Below are positions 23,758 through 31,390 of a stretch of DNA of 64,000 nt, in pieces; position 1 is the first letter of the stretch; each line of letters opens with the position of its first letter. This stretch comes from Pannonibacter indicus. GTDB taxonomy: Bacteria > Pseudomonadota > Alphaproteobacteria > Rhizobiales > Stappiaceae. The stretch lies in assembly GCF_001418225.1 (NCBI RefSeq), contig NZ_LIPT01000001.1, positions 310,001-374,000 of the forward strand, in the 5' to 3' direction. The translations under genes were made by a program, and so were the position numbers. The notes beneath the pieces are model-generated. The model did not search any database and was not told where the DNA came from. It worked only from the letters and a program-made list of their open reading frames with translations.

Positions 23758-24894
23758 TCAGGCCCGGGTTTCCAGCACCAGATGCGGCGGATCCTCGCCG
23801 TTGTCGATGAAGAGCGCACGGATGCGCTTGTTTCTGGACGAGCCGTCAAGGCTGTTCACCACCACGGCGATGGGAATGTTGTTGGCCTTCTTTGCAGCTT
23901 CGAGCAGCAGTCCGTAGCTCTTGGGATGCAGAAGGGTCTCGGTGATGGGATGCTCGTCCATCGACTGCTGGGTCAGCTGAAAGGCCTTGCGCGCTGCCTT
24001 GTTGGCCGCCAGCATCTTGCGTGTCTTGGTGTCGACGACGATCACCGGCGACGTCATCACATCGAAGATCCGGGTAAAATCCGCCTCGCTGTGGCCATCC
24101 GGCTCTGCCGTGAAGACAACCCCCCCCGCTGTCTCTGAAAGGCGGAAGAACAGGGCCGAATAGTGCATCACCATGGTGTCGCCATTCGGCATCTTGAAGC
24201 GCCCCTTGCCGGAGGCGCTGGACGAGCGGGCAAGAACCGTCTGGATCAGAGCTGCGAGCGTCTTGCCGACACGCTTCGGGATGTGGGCAATGTTGCGGCC
24301 GATGCAAAGCGCCGGGTCGTCAATGCCGAAGGCGTGAAAGAAGCCGGGACTGGCATAGCGGACATAGCCGAAATTATCCGCCGTCATGACGATCTTGCCG
24401 GAATTCTCCACGAAGTGCTTCAGGATCGGCGCAAGACCGCGCACCACATGCCCGCCTTCTCCACCAGCTGCCACCGTGGACGGGTGGCAGATGACAAACT
24501 GGCGCCCATCACCGGCGTCGTAACGCCAGCCGGTCAGGCTGATGCCGGCAATGCCACTCTCCGCATCCGTGCCCACATCAATGGGGCCGCACTTGCCCTT
24601 CCGGATGACGGTGTTGAACAGGTTGAGAAGGTTTTTCTGCGTCTGCGGTGCGAGCGCAGAAAGCGCCTCGGACAGGGCGGCCTGTTTCAGTCCGGCACCC
24701 TTGCCCTCGATCTGGACTGTCGCCGTCTCAAGCCACATCAGGCGCTTGGCGGATGGATCAGCGATCAGAAACCAAAGACCGGAGAGACTGAGATGCGGTC
24801 CGGCGTGAGCATCCGGCACCGCGGAAGCCGCAGTCTGCAAAAGCTTCTGGTCCGGCGCCTGCATCACTGCTGCCGCCTCGCTTGATCCGCTCAT
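23758..24894 (-). CDS. PAS-domain protein without output domain
   Basis: A 378-residue cytoplasmic protein. The last third (about 275-378, FTRIFDVMTSPVIVVDTKTRKMLAANKAARKAF) is a recognisable PAS domain. The middle part (about 155-260, GKIVMTADNFGYVRYASPGFFHAFGID) is a second, and the N-terminal 35-130 may be a third. No kinase, cyclase, GGDEF or DNA-binding segment follows. It could be a sensor partner acting by protein contact. I do not recognise a named family. Divergent from a pair of small membrane protein genes. Confidence 0.7.
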   Translation of the reverse strand: MSGSSEAAAVMQAPDQKLLQTAASAVPDAHAGPHLSLSGLWFLIADPSAKRLMWLETATVQIEGKGAGLKQAALSEALSALAPQTQKNLLNLFNTVIRKGKCGPIDVGTDAESGIAGISLTGWRYDAGDGRQFVICHPSTVAAGGEGGHVVRGLAPILKHFVENSGKIVMTADNFGYVRYASPGFFHAFGIDDPALCIGRNIAHIPKRVGKTLAALIQTVLARSSSASGKGRFKMPNGDTMVMHYSALFFRLSETAGGVVFTAEPDGHSEADFTRIFDVMTSPVIVVDTKTRKMLAANKAARKAFQLTQQSMDEHPITETLLHPKSYGLLLEAAKKANNIPIAVVVNSLDGSSRNKRIRALFIDNGEDPPHLVLETRA

Positions 24895-25121
24895 GCCTCT
24901 TGCCCGTCCCTGGCGGGCCCATCCCCGCGCCGAAACATCCAGTACGTTCCGGTATCGCCTGCAAGGGCAAAAATCCAGTGAAGATGATCGCTACAAACTA
25001 AAACTTTTCCCGCCACGAAATGGCCATGAAAAATGCTGCAACCCGCCCGCTTCCGGGCCGCAGGCCGTCGCATTTTCAGGCCAGTTTCTGCCCGTCTGGG
25101 CGCTGATGAAAGGGCCTTGGA

Positions 25122-25403
25122 ATGGTAGATCAGACGATGCTCGACCCACAGAACTCCTTCAAGGAGATTTTCCGGCTCACCCCCTTCACTGCCGCCGGCG
25201 GTGCTGGCGTTGCAGCCGTTGCGATTTATGCGGTGACCGCGTCCCCCTCAGAAGATGGCCTGATGCTGACGCTGGCAGCGGCCTTCGCCGGCATGCTTTC
25301 CCTGACCCTCAGCCTCGGCATGAAACTGCTGCAGGATCTGGAGGCGCGCCCGCTGCGGCAGGCATTCCCCGTGACGGAGAGGATCTGCGATGACCGGAGC
25401 TGA
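25122..25403 (+). CDS. Small membrane protein, unknown
   Basis: A 93-residue protein with two predicted membrane helices (about residues 23-40 and 48-68) and short charged ends. No family recognised. Its last 14 bp overlap the next gene, which also encodes a small membrane protein, suggesting a coupled pair. Support is composition, overlap and hydropathy only. Confidence 0.55.
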   Translation: MVDQTMLDPQNSFKEIFRLTPFTAAGGAGVAAVAIYAVTASPSEDGLMLTLAAAFAGMLSLTLSLGMKLLQDLEARPLRQAFPVTERICDDRS

Positions 25404-25713
25404 CCGCACAGCCACAGGCTCGTCTGCGCAGGAACCGGAACGGCAGGCACAAGCAGGGAACACCCGGATGGATGCCCCGCCGATGGCCACCATCCGCACT
25501 GCACGCAAGACGGGTCCCGAAGACGAGGCGAGCCTGCGCCCCCTCGGCATGGCGATTGTGTTCGGTGTCATGCTCGCCGCTGCCGTTGCCTTCCTCGGCT
25601 CTTCGCCATCGGCGCATGAGCCCGGGCAGAACAATGCTCTTCAACAGGACATGCAGCCCCCCGCTCAGGCCGGCAAGGACCTGCGCCACCTGCAGGCTCT
25701 GCGATCCGGGTGA
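25390..25713 (+). CDS. Small single-pass membrane protein, unknown
   Basis: 107 residues: a polar N-terminus (about 1-50), one membrane helix (about 52-69, LGMAIVFGVMLAAAVAFLG) and a polar, Gln/Pro-rich tail that should be periplasmic. The start ATG overlaps the preceding gene by 14 bp. An internal Met at 27 is an alternative start. No family recognised. Confidence 0.5.
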   Translation: MTGADRTATGSSAQEPERQAQAGNTRMDAPPMATIRTARKTGPEDEASLRPLGMAIVFGVMLAAAVAFLGSSPSAHEPGQNNALQQDMQPPAQAGKDLRHLQALRSG

Positions 25714-25740
25714 AGCTCCGGCCAGATCCTTTGTGCATTC

Positions 25741-25781
25741 ATGCGAAAGCCCCGGGAGCGCGCTCTGCGGGGCTTTCGCAT
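25741..25781. terminator. Strong hairpin, possible bidirectional stop
   Basis: The 13-bp arms ATGCGAAAGCCCC / GGGGCTTTCGCAT with a 15-nt loop begin 28 bp after the preceding stop. No T-run follows on either strand, so the terminator role is uncertain. Confidence 0.45.
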
Positions 25782-25898
25782 GTCCGGCACACACCTGGCC
25801 GCGTGCCGCATTGCACCAGCCGCCTCCGGGCCTGCCCCGTTGCGTCTCTGTTCATCCAATGACTTAATGAGGGAGTGAAAGACACATGGAGTTCTGCC

Positions 25899-26309
25899 AT
25901 GGCCGTTGAACTGACCCTGTCGCCTGAAACAATCCGCATGCTGGTGCAGAAGGCCCGCTCCGCAGCTGCCGCCCTCAACGACGCGTTCGAGGAAGACCGC
26001 GGCAATGGCATCGACTTTGATGAGGACCATCTCTCCGACCTCCACATGCATAACGCCCTTGCGGAAGAGGAATCCATCGACCTCAGCGAGGAGGAACTGC
26101 GGGAACTGATCTCTGACCTGAACGTGGATGAGTCGGCCGAACTGGTCGCCATTGCCTGGGTCGGCCGCGGCGACTTTGATGCCAGCGACTTCGATCAGGC
26201 CGTCGAGGAGGCCCGGGCCAGAGGTATGAAAGGCGCCGCCAGCTATCTGATCGGCCTGCCCCTGCTCGCCGATTATCTGGAAAACGGCTTGGAAACACTC
26301 GGCTTTTAG
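25899..26309 (+). CDS. DUF3775-type protein
   Basis: A very acidic 136-residue protein (AVELTLSPETIRMLVQKARS ... SELISDLNVDESAELVAIAWVGRGDFDASDFDQAVEEARAR ordering). It matches my recollection of the DUF3775 family, common and uncharacterised in alphaproteobacteria. The ATG at 25899 has GGAG seven bases upstream; a GTG at 25875 would add eight residues. Soluble, no signal peptide. Function unknown. Confidence 0.75.
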   Translation: MAVELTLSPETIRMLVQKARSAAAALNDAFEEDRGNGIDFDEDHLSDLHMHNALAEEESIDLSEEELRELISDLNVDESAELVAIAWVGRGDFDASDFDQAVEEARARGMKGAASYLIGLPLLADYLENGLETLGF

Positions 26310-26372
26310 GATCTTTTCCACAGCAGCGGAAAAAACATGCAGGACAACGGAACCGGAGGGACAATTAGGGCT

Positions 26373-26388
26373 TTAACCGGACGTTAAC
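26373..26388. promoter_or_regulatory. CtrA box upstream of the 42-residue membrane protein
   Basis: TTAAC-N6-TTAAC, a perfect match to the full CtrA binding consensus, spans 26373-26388. It was the only such site I found in the 64 kb. Its centre is about 69 bp before the ATG at 26450, a usual distance for activation by the cell-cycle regulator CtrA. Confidence 0.65.
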
Positions 26389-26449
26389 CATATGCAACGT
26401 TCCTAGGGACGTCACATATGGACCAAACCCAACCGGGAGGAGCCCTGAG

Positions 26450-26578
26450 ATGAGCATTCAGGATCGTTATGATACCGATAGCCTCGTCAGCAGTCCGCGT
26501 TCACCCTGGCCCTATGTAGCGGGCTTTATCGCAGTTTCAGCCATTGCCAGTGTTCTGGCGTCCGCCTTTCTTGGCTAG
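26450..26578 (+). CDS. 42-residue membrane microprotein with CtrA box
   Basis: Encodes 42 residues: a polar N-terminus with Tyr, Asp and Ser (about 1-18), then one membrane helix (about 21-40, ending SVLASAFLG). A strong GGGAGGAG ribosome site is 8-15 bp upstream, and a perfect CtrA box lies about 69 bp before the start. It ends at TAG 88 bp before the DUF1624 gene. No family recognised. The ribosome site, the CtrA box and the sensible topology argue that it is real despite its size. Confidence 0.65.
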   Translation: MSIQDRYDTDSLVSSPRSPWPYVAGFIAVSAIASVLASAFLG

Positions 26579-26665
26579 GCATACCGTCAGGCACCTGCCC
26601 GGCTCGCTCCGGCAGCCTGCCAGAAGCCCCGTGCACGGCAGGCGGAGTTCAAACGGATCTCCGCA

Positions 26666-27664
26666 ATGACCGCCAGCCCGGCACCCAGTTCTCCAAGTAC
26701 CGGTTCTTCCACGCTGCGCCTTCACGGGCTGGACCTTGCCCGTGGCCTCGCGCTGCTGGCCATGGTTTCCTATCATCTGTCCTGGGATCTGTCCTGGTTC
26801 GGGATCGTGGACTGGCCCGTCAACGAGGATGGCGGCTGGCAGACCTATGCCCGGCTGATTGCAGGCACCTTCCTGTTTCTGGCCGGTGTCAGCCTCACCC
26901 TGGCCCATGGCAACGGCATCCGCTGGCGCGCCTTCTGGCGGCGGGAAGCCGTGATCCTGGTGGCTGCAGCCGCTGTCAGCGCCGGCACATGGTCTGCACT
27001 CGACGCCAGCATGGTGCGCTTCGGCATTCTCCACTGCATTGCCACTGCCTGCCTGCTGGCCCTGCCCTTTGTCCGCCTGCCCGCCCTTGCGTCCGTTGCC
27101 GCCGCGCTGCTGGTCTTCTCCCTGCCCTTCTGGGCAGCTGGCCCTGCCTTCGACGGGCCGCTGTGGCTCTGGACAGGACTTGGCGATCCGGGCTTTTCCA
27201 GCGTGGACTGGGTGCCGCTGGTGCCCTGGGCAGGCGCAACCCTGCTGGGCGTTGCTGCCGGGCACATGCTGCGTCAGCCTGACGTAAAATTCTGGGCCTC
27301 CCGCTGGCAGCCGCGCTCCGCATTCAGCCATCTGCTGTGCCGGGGTGGACGCCACTCGCTGGCGGTCTATCTGATCCATCAACCTGTGCTGTTCGGCAGC
27401 CTCTGGCTCGTGGCAACCACCGGAGTCATCGAGGACAGAACCTCCCATGACTTTCAGGAAAACTGCACCCTGACCTGCACGGCGGGCGGTGTCGAACAAT
27501 CTGCCTGCGCGCGTATCTGTTCCTGCACACTGACCGCCATGAAATCGGACGGCCTGTGGGACAAGCTTCTGGGCAATCCGGAAGATACCGGCCTGCTGAG
27601 CCAGATGAACACCAGCCATGCCATGTGCGTGCAACAGGAATTCGAGGCCAATCCGCCGCAGTGA
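26666..27664 (+). CDS. DUF1624 (heparan-alpha-glucosaminide acetyltransferase-like) membrane protein
   Basis: A 332-residue polytopic protein. It begins with RLHGLDLARGLALLAMVSYHLSWDLSW, the DUF1624 signature, has about seven membrane helices to residue 250, and the conserved HSLAVYLIHQPVLFG. The C-terminal 75 residues form a polar Cys-rich extension (CTLTCTAGGVEQSACARICSC) that should be outside the helices. The family probably transfers acyl groups across membranes, but the substrate in bacteria is unknown. The stop is 9 bp from the convergent kinase gene. Confidence 0.88.
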   Translation: MTASPAPSSPSTGSSTLRLHGLDLARGLALLAMVSYHLSWDLSWFGIVDWPVNEDGGWQTYARLIAGTFLFLAGVSLTLAHGNGIRWRAFWRREAVILVAAAAVSAGTWSALDASMVRFGILHCIATACLLALPFVRLPALASVAAALLVFSLPFWAAGPAFDGPLWLWTGLGDPGFSSVDWVPLVPWAGATLLGVAAGHMLRQPDVKFWASRWQPRSAFSHLLCRGGRHSLAVYLIHQPVLFGSLWLVATTGVIEDRTSHDFQENCTLTCTAGGVEQSACARICSCTLTAMKSDGLWDKLLGNPEDTGLLSQMNTSHAMCVQQEFEANPPQ

Positions 27665-27673
27665 CCGCAACGC

Positions 27674-28648
27674 TCAGACGTTGGCGCTGTGTCTCGCGCG
27701 CGCCAGGCGCTGTGCTGCAAATGCCCTGAAATCCGCCGCATCATTGCCGCGCGCCGCCTGCCCCAGCGCCCAGAGCGCGGAAATGCCATCGCAAACCGGC
27801 TTCATCGCGGCCACCCGCTGCCGCATCACGTCAGGGTCTTCGCCATGGGCAAGGCCTGCGGCATGGGCGGCCAGAAGCGCCGTCTCGGCAGCCGCGTCCA
27901 GCCCGCATTCCAGAACTGCATAGGCCAGATCCCAGGCCGGATCGGACCAGCCCGCATATTCCCAGTCAATCAGCCACAAGCGCCTGCCATCACTGAGGAT
28001 GTTCCCCGGCACCAGATCGCAATGACATGGGGCGGGCGACACCTGCGGCACTGCTGCAAGGTCACTGGCAGCATCACGCAGAAAGGCAAGATCTTCCGGT
28101 GCAGCGCCGTCTGCCTCCGCCGCAAGGATCATCTCCCGAAGCCGCTGCGAGGGCACGAAGACCGGCGGCCGGGCCAGCCCGCCGAAAGCGGCAGCCGCCC
28201 CATGCAGCCGCGCCAGCAACGCCCCCAAAAGTTCAGCCCCGGCAACATCCGCCGCCGCAAGCGGATGAGCATCCGGCACCGCCTCGATCAGCATCACGCC
28301 CTGCTCCGGCACCGCCAGAATGACACGTGGCCCCAGTCCCAGCCGTTCGGACACGCGCGAAAACTCAGCCTCGGTCTGGCGGTCGACGAGCCCCCGGTTC
28401 TCCGCCCGCTCCACCCGCAGGACAAAGCTGCCCGCCTCCCCCGTCAGCCGGTAAACGTGATTGCTGAGGCCGGAGACAGCCGCCACCTGCAGCCGGTCTC
28501 CCGCCTCCCGGCGCAACGCCCCGGCCAGCGGCGGACAGGCCGCAAGAGCCGCCGCAAGGGGCGCAGGCAAAGGCTGGGGCGGCAGATCAGGCATGAACGG
28601 GAACCACGGAAGCGGAGCGGGCAGCAACGTGCCTCCCTTCTGCTCCAT
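27674..28648 (-). CDS. Choline/aminoglycoside phosphotransferase-family kinase
   Basis: A 324-residue small-molecule kinase. It has the nucleotide region VYRLTGEAGSFVLRVERAENRG, the catalytic Brenner motif CHCDLVPGNIL (Asp and Asn of HxDxxxxN) and the metal-binding aspartate in LWLIDWEYAGWSDPAWDLA. That arrangement is closest to choline or thiamine kinases rather than antibiotic-resistance enzymes. The true substrate is unknown. Starts at ATG 28648; ATG 28597 is an alternative that removes a poorly conserved leader. Confidence 0.88.
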   Translation of the reverse strand: MEQKGGTLLPAPLPWFPFMPDLPPQPLPAPLAAALAACPPLAGALRREAGDRLQVAAVSGLSNHVYRLTGEAGSFVLRVERAENRGLVDRQTEAEFSRVSERLGLGPRVILAVPEQGVMLIEAVPDAHPLAAADVAGAELLGALLARLHGAAAAFGGLARPPVFVPSQRLREMILAAEADGAAPEDLAFLRDAASDLAAVPQVSPAPCHCDLVPGNILSDGRRLWLIDWEYAGWSDPAWDLAYAVLECGLDAAAETALLAAHAAGLAHGEDPDVMRQRVAAMKPVCDGISALWALGQAARGNDAADFRAFAAQRLARARHSANV

Positions 28649-28733
28649 CCTGTCCCCGGCGGCAAGCGGCCAGCCGCAAACGCAGTTTCCACACCCTCTT
28701 CCCGGAGCGGCGGACTCACCGCATACTCAGGCC

Positions 28734-29027
28734 ATGACCGGAAAGCCCGCCATCACCATCACCTACTGCCGCCAGTGCAACTGGATGCTCCGCTCCGCCT
28801 GGCTGGCCCAGGAACTGCTCTCTACCTTCTCCGAGGAAATCGGCTCCGTCACCCTCGTGCCCGGCACCGGCGGTGTATTCGTCATCACCTGCGACGGCAC
28901 GCAGATCTGGGAGCGCAAGGAAGACGGCGGCTTCCCCGAGGCCAAGGTGCTGAAACAGCGCCTGCGCAACCTCGTCTGGCCGGAGCGGGATCTCGGCCAT
29001 TCGGACGGGCATAAAAGCGGCGCCTAG
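28734..29027 (+). CDS. SelT/SelW/SelH-family thioredoxin-like protein
   Basis: A 97-residue protein with a CxxC redox pair (YCRQCNWMLRSAWLAQELL, residues 12-15) and the Rdx-family ending WERKEDGGFPEAKVLKQRLRNLVWP. Animal homologues have selenocysteine at the second position; here it is cysteine. Probably a thiol-redox protein of unknown partner. The start is inside a longer open frame and was placed at the family N-terminus. Its stop overlaps the stop of the convergent MarR gene by 4 bp. Confidence 0.9.
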   Translation: MTGKPAITITYCRQCNWMLRSAWLAQELLSTFSEEIGSVTLVPGTGGVFVITCDGTQIWERKEDGGFPEAKVLKQRLRNLVWPERDLGHSDGHKSGA

Positions 29028-29470
29028 CCACTGATTTCCGCCAGCCCATCGCGCAGGACCTGCGGATCGGCCGTCATCCTTGCTTCAAGGGCCTCATGCA
29101 CCTCATCCCAGATGGGCACCGCAGCGGCAAGCGTCTGCGCCCCGGCCTGTGTCAGATGCAGCCGCTTGCCGCGCCTGTCCTTCGGATCCGGCAGAACCTC
29201 CACCCAGCCCTTGCGTGCCAGCGGCTTCAGCGCCGCCGTCAGCGTGGTCCGGTCCATGCCCAGAAGCCCGGCCACCTGCCCCAGCGCCGGAGCCTCCGGC
29301 CGGTTCAACGCCATCATCAGGGAGAATTGCTGGTTCGTCAGTCCGGTGGGCTTCAGCGCCAGATCAAAGCGGCGCGCCAGTGCACGGGCAGCACGCTGGG
29401 TGAAAAGGCACAGGCAGGTGTCCTTCACCTGCAGGGTCTTGGCATAGGGAACGGGCGGGGTGTTTGACAT
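29024..29470 (-). CDS. MarR-family regulator
   Basis: A 148-residue winged-helix regulator (about 30-110: LTNQQFSLMMALNRPEAPALGQVAGLLGMDRTTLTAALKPLARKGWVEVLPDPKDRRGKRLHLT, given in pieces along the domain). The DPKDRRGK wing is diagnostic. A perfect palindrome just upstream of its start suggests autoregulation, and the divergent DUF1579 and VOC genes are its likely targets. The effector is unknown. Confidence 0.93.
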   Translation of the reverse strand: MSNTPPVPYAKTLQVKDTCLCLFTQRAARALARRFDLALKPTGLTNQQFSLMMALNRPEAPALGQVAGLLGMDRTTLTAALKPLARKGWVEVLPDPKDRRGKRLHLTQAGAQTLAAAVPIWDEVHEALEARMTADPQVLRDGLAEISG

Positions 29471-29478
29471 GGCCTATT

Positions 29479-29496
29479 TATGTTGATATCAACCTA
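29479..29496. promoter_or_regulatory. Predicted MarR operator
   Basis: TA-T-GTTGATATCAAC-C-TA is an 18-bp dyad (perfect 12-bp core at 29482-29493) beginning 9 bp upstream of the MarR start codon. It is in the gap shared with the divergent DUF1579 gene. Confidence 0.6.
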
Positions 29497-29598
29497 TATC
29501 GTCAATCGGCAGTTTTCGGGGATAGAGCGCCCTGATCCGGCGCGCAAGCGCGCTCGTGCCGGACGGCGCCAATCAGCAACCGGGAGAGGAGGCCCGTC

Positions 29599-30084
29599 AT
29601 GCAACCTTCAACCGCAACAGAGCATCACAAGATCCTGCGCAGGCTCGCGGGCGAATGGCGGATGATTTCGTCCACCGGTCACCCGGATTATGATCCCGAG
29701 GATCCGGCGAAGCGCTGGACCGAAACCGGACGCATGCTCGGAGATCTCTGGGCCATCATCGAAACGCGCGGCCTCATGCCCGATGGTGAACCGGCGGAAA
29801 TGCTGATGACCATCGGCTACGACCCTGCCCTTGGCCGCTACACCGGCACCTGGACCGGCTCCATGATGGATTATCTCTGGATTTACCGCGGCTGGCTGGA
29901 AGATGAGGGACAGACGCTGGTTCTGGAAGCCGATGGCCCGGATTTCGACACGCCCGGCAAAAGCGCCGTTTACCGCGATGTGATCCGCTTCCTGCCGGAC
30001 GGCACCCGCAGCTTCACCGGCAGCGTGCAGCAGCCGGATGGCACCTTCCGCGAGTTCATGACCCACATTCTGGCTCCAGCCTGA
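29599..30084 (+). CDS. DUF1579 family protein
   Basis: A 161-residue soluble protein matching DUF1579 (LRRLAGEWRM at the start, then GYDPALGRYTGTWTGSMMDYLWIYRG, and a closing FREFMTHILAPA). Such proteins have a lipocalin/START-like beta fold, and their biochemical role is unknown. A GGAGG ribosome site precedes the ATG. It is followed 37 bp later by a VOC protein gene, probably in the same transcript, and is divergent from a MarR regulator. Confidence 0.85.
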   Translation: MQPSTATEHHKILRRLAGEWRMISSTGHPDYDPEDPAKRWTETGRMLGDLWAIIETRGLMPDGEPAEMLMTIGYDPALGRYTGTWTGSMMDYLWIYRGWLEDEGQTLVLEADGPDFDTPGKSAVYRDVIRFLPDGTRSFTGSVQQPDGTFREFMTHILAPA

Positions 30085-30121
30085 CGGCCCGCCCCCTTTA
30101 ATTCGCAATGAGGAGACTCCC

Positions 30122-30898
30122 ATGATCGGGAAATTCATCTGGCACGAGCTGATCACCACGGATCCGGAAGCAGCCGCTGCGTTCTATTCGGACGTGGTAG
30201 GGTGGCAGGTCTCGGATTCGGGCATGCCGGGCTTCGACTACACGCTTCTGACCGTTCCCGGCCAGCCGATGCCCAGCGCAGGCCTGTTGGCCCTGCCGGA
30301 CGAACTGGCAGGCTCAGGCGTGCCGCCCCATTGGAGCGGCCATGTGGGTGTTGCCGATGTGGATGCCAAGGCCGCCGAATTTGCCGCCAGCGGCGGCAGG
30401 ATTGTCCGCCCGGCGGAGGACGTTCCGCAGGTGGGCCGCTTTGCCGTCGTGGCCGATCCGCATGGCGCCGTCCTCAGCCTGTTCAAGCCGGACATGCCGG
30501 ATGAACCTCTGCCGCCGGAACCGGCCATGGGCCTTCCCGGCACCTTCGGCTGGAACGAGCTTTATGCCGGAGATGGCGCGGAAGCCTTCACCTTCTACAG
30601 CAAGATGTTCGGCTGGGAGAAGGACATGGCTGTCGACATGGGGCCAATGGGCACCTACCAGTGCTTTGCCCTGAACGGCCAGGGCATCGGCGGGATCATG
30701 ACCAAAATGCCGGACATGCCGCAGCCTTGCTGGAACTACTATATCAACGTCGAAGCCCTTGACGCCGCCATCGCCCGCGTCACCAAGGCCGGCGGCAAGG
30801 TCATCCACGGCCCGCAGGAAGTCCCCGGCGGCGCCTGGATCATCAACGCCCTCGACCCGCAAGGCGCCATGTTCTCGCTGGTGTCGATGAAGCGGTGA
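30122..30898 (+). CDS. Two-domain VOC (glyoxalase-like) protein
   Basis: A 258-residue protein with two vicinal-oxygen-chelate domains. The first is at about 5-120 (FIWHELITTDPEAAAAFYSDVVGW), the second at about 135-255 (GTFGWNELYAGDGAEAFTFYSKMFGW). Each has a His/Glu metal pair typical of glyoxalase and bleomycin-resistance folds. Resembles the 27 kDa antigen CFP30B group. The substrate is unknown. Together with DUF1579 and MarR it forms a small stress-response-like cluster, adjacent to the convergent vsr gene. Confidence 0.9.
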   Translation: MIGKFIWHELITTDPEAAAAFYSDVVGWQVSDSGMPGFDYTLLTVPGQPMPSAGLLALPDELAGSGVPPHWSGHVGVADVDAKAAEFAASGGRIVRPAEDVPQVGRFAVVADPHGAVLSLFKPDMPDEPLPPEPAMGLPGTFGWNELYAGDGAEAFTFYSKMFGWEKDMAVDMGPMGTYQCFALNGQGIGGIMTKMPDMPQPCWNYYINVEALDAAIARVTKAGGKVIHGPQEVPGGAWIINALDPQGAMFSLVSMKR

Positions 30899-31315
30899 TT
30901 AGGGAGAGAGGAAGGCGCTGATTTTCGCCCGCAGGTCATCCGGCCTGCGGACCTCGCATTCCCAGATGACCAGCACCTGCCAGCCCATGGCCTCCAGCTG
31001 CTGCACATGGTCCCGGTCCCGTTCGGTGTTGCGGGTCAGCTTAGGCAGCCAGTAGCCGCGGCGGGACTGGGGAATGCGGGCATCCTTGCAGTCCGGGTCA
31101 GGATGCAAATGCCAGAAGCAGCCATGCACGAAAATCACCTTCCGGCGCGGGCCGAACACCAGATCCGGCTTGCCCGGCAGATCCTTGCGGTGCAGGCGGT
31201 AGCGGAAGCCCAGCCCGTGCACCATTGACCGGACAATCATCTCCGGCTTCGTGTTCTTCGACCGGATCGCCGCCATGTTGCGCGACCGCCGCTCGGGTGA
31301 AAGCTTGTCTGCCAT
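30899..31315 (-). CDS. vsr: Very short patch repair endonuclease
   Basis: Nicks DNA at T:G mismatches left by deamination of 5-methylcytosine, protecting the methylase site. The 138-residue product carries Asp51 in GKPDLVF, His64 and Trp68-His69 in FVHGCFWHLH, the catalytic and intercalating residues at the same positions as in Escherichia coli Vsr, and the zinc-site cysteines. It begins MADKLSPERRSRNMAAIRSKNTKPE. Third gene of the restriction-modification cassette (methylase, endonuclease, vsr), 75 bp after the endonuclease stop. Confidence 0.95.
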   Translation of the reverse strand: MADKLSPERRSRNMAAIRSKNTKPEMIVRSMVHGLGFRYRLHRKDLPGKPDLVFGPRRKVIFVHGCFWHLHPDPDCKDARIPQSRRGYWLPKLTRNTERDRDHVQQLEAMGWQVLVIWECEVRRPDDLRAKISAFLSP

Positions 31316-31390
31316 TGATGCCAGGGCTCATGCGCCGCACGGGCTTGACCAGTTCACGATGAGTCAGGCTCATCGTGAGCTGACGTGACT

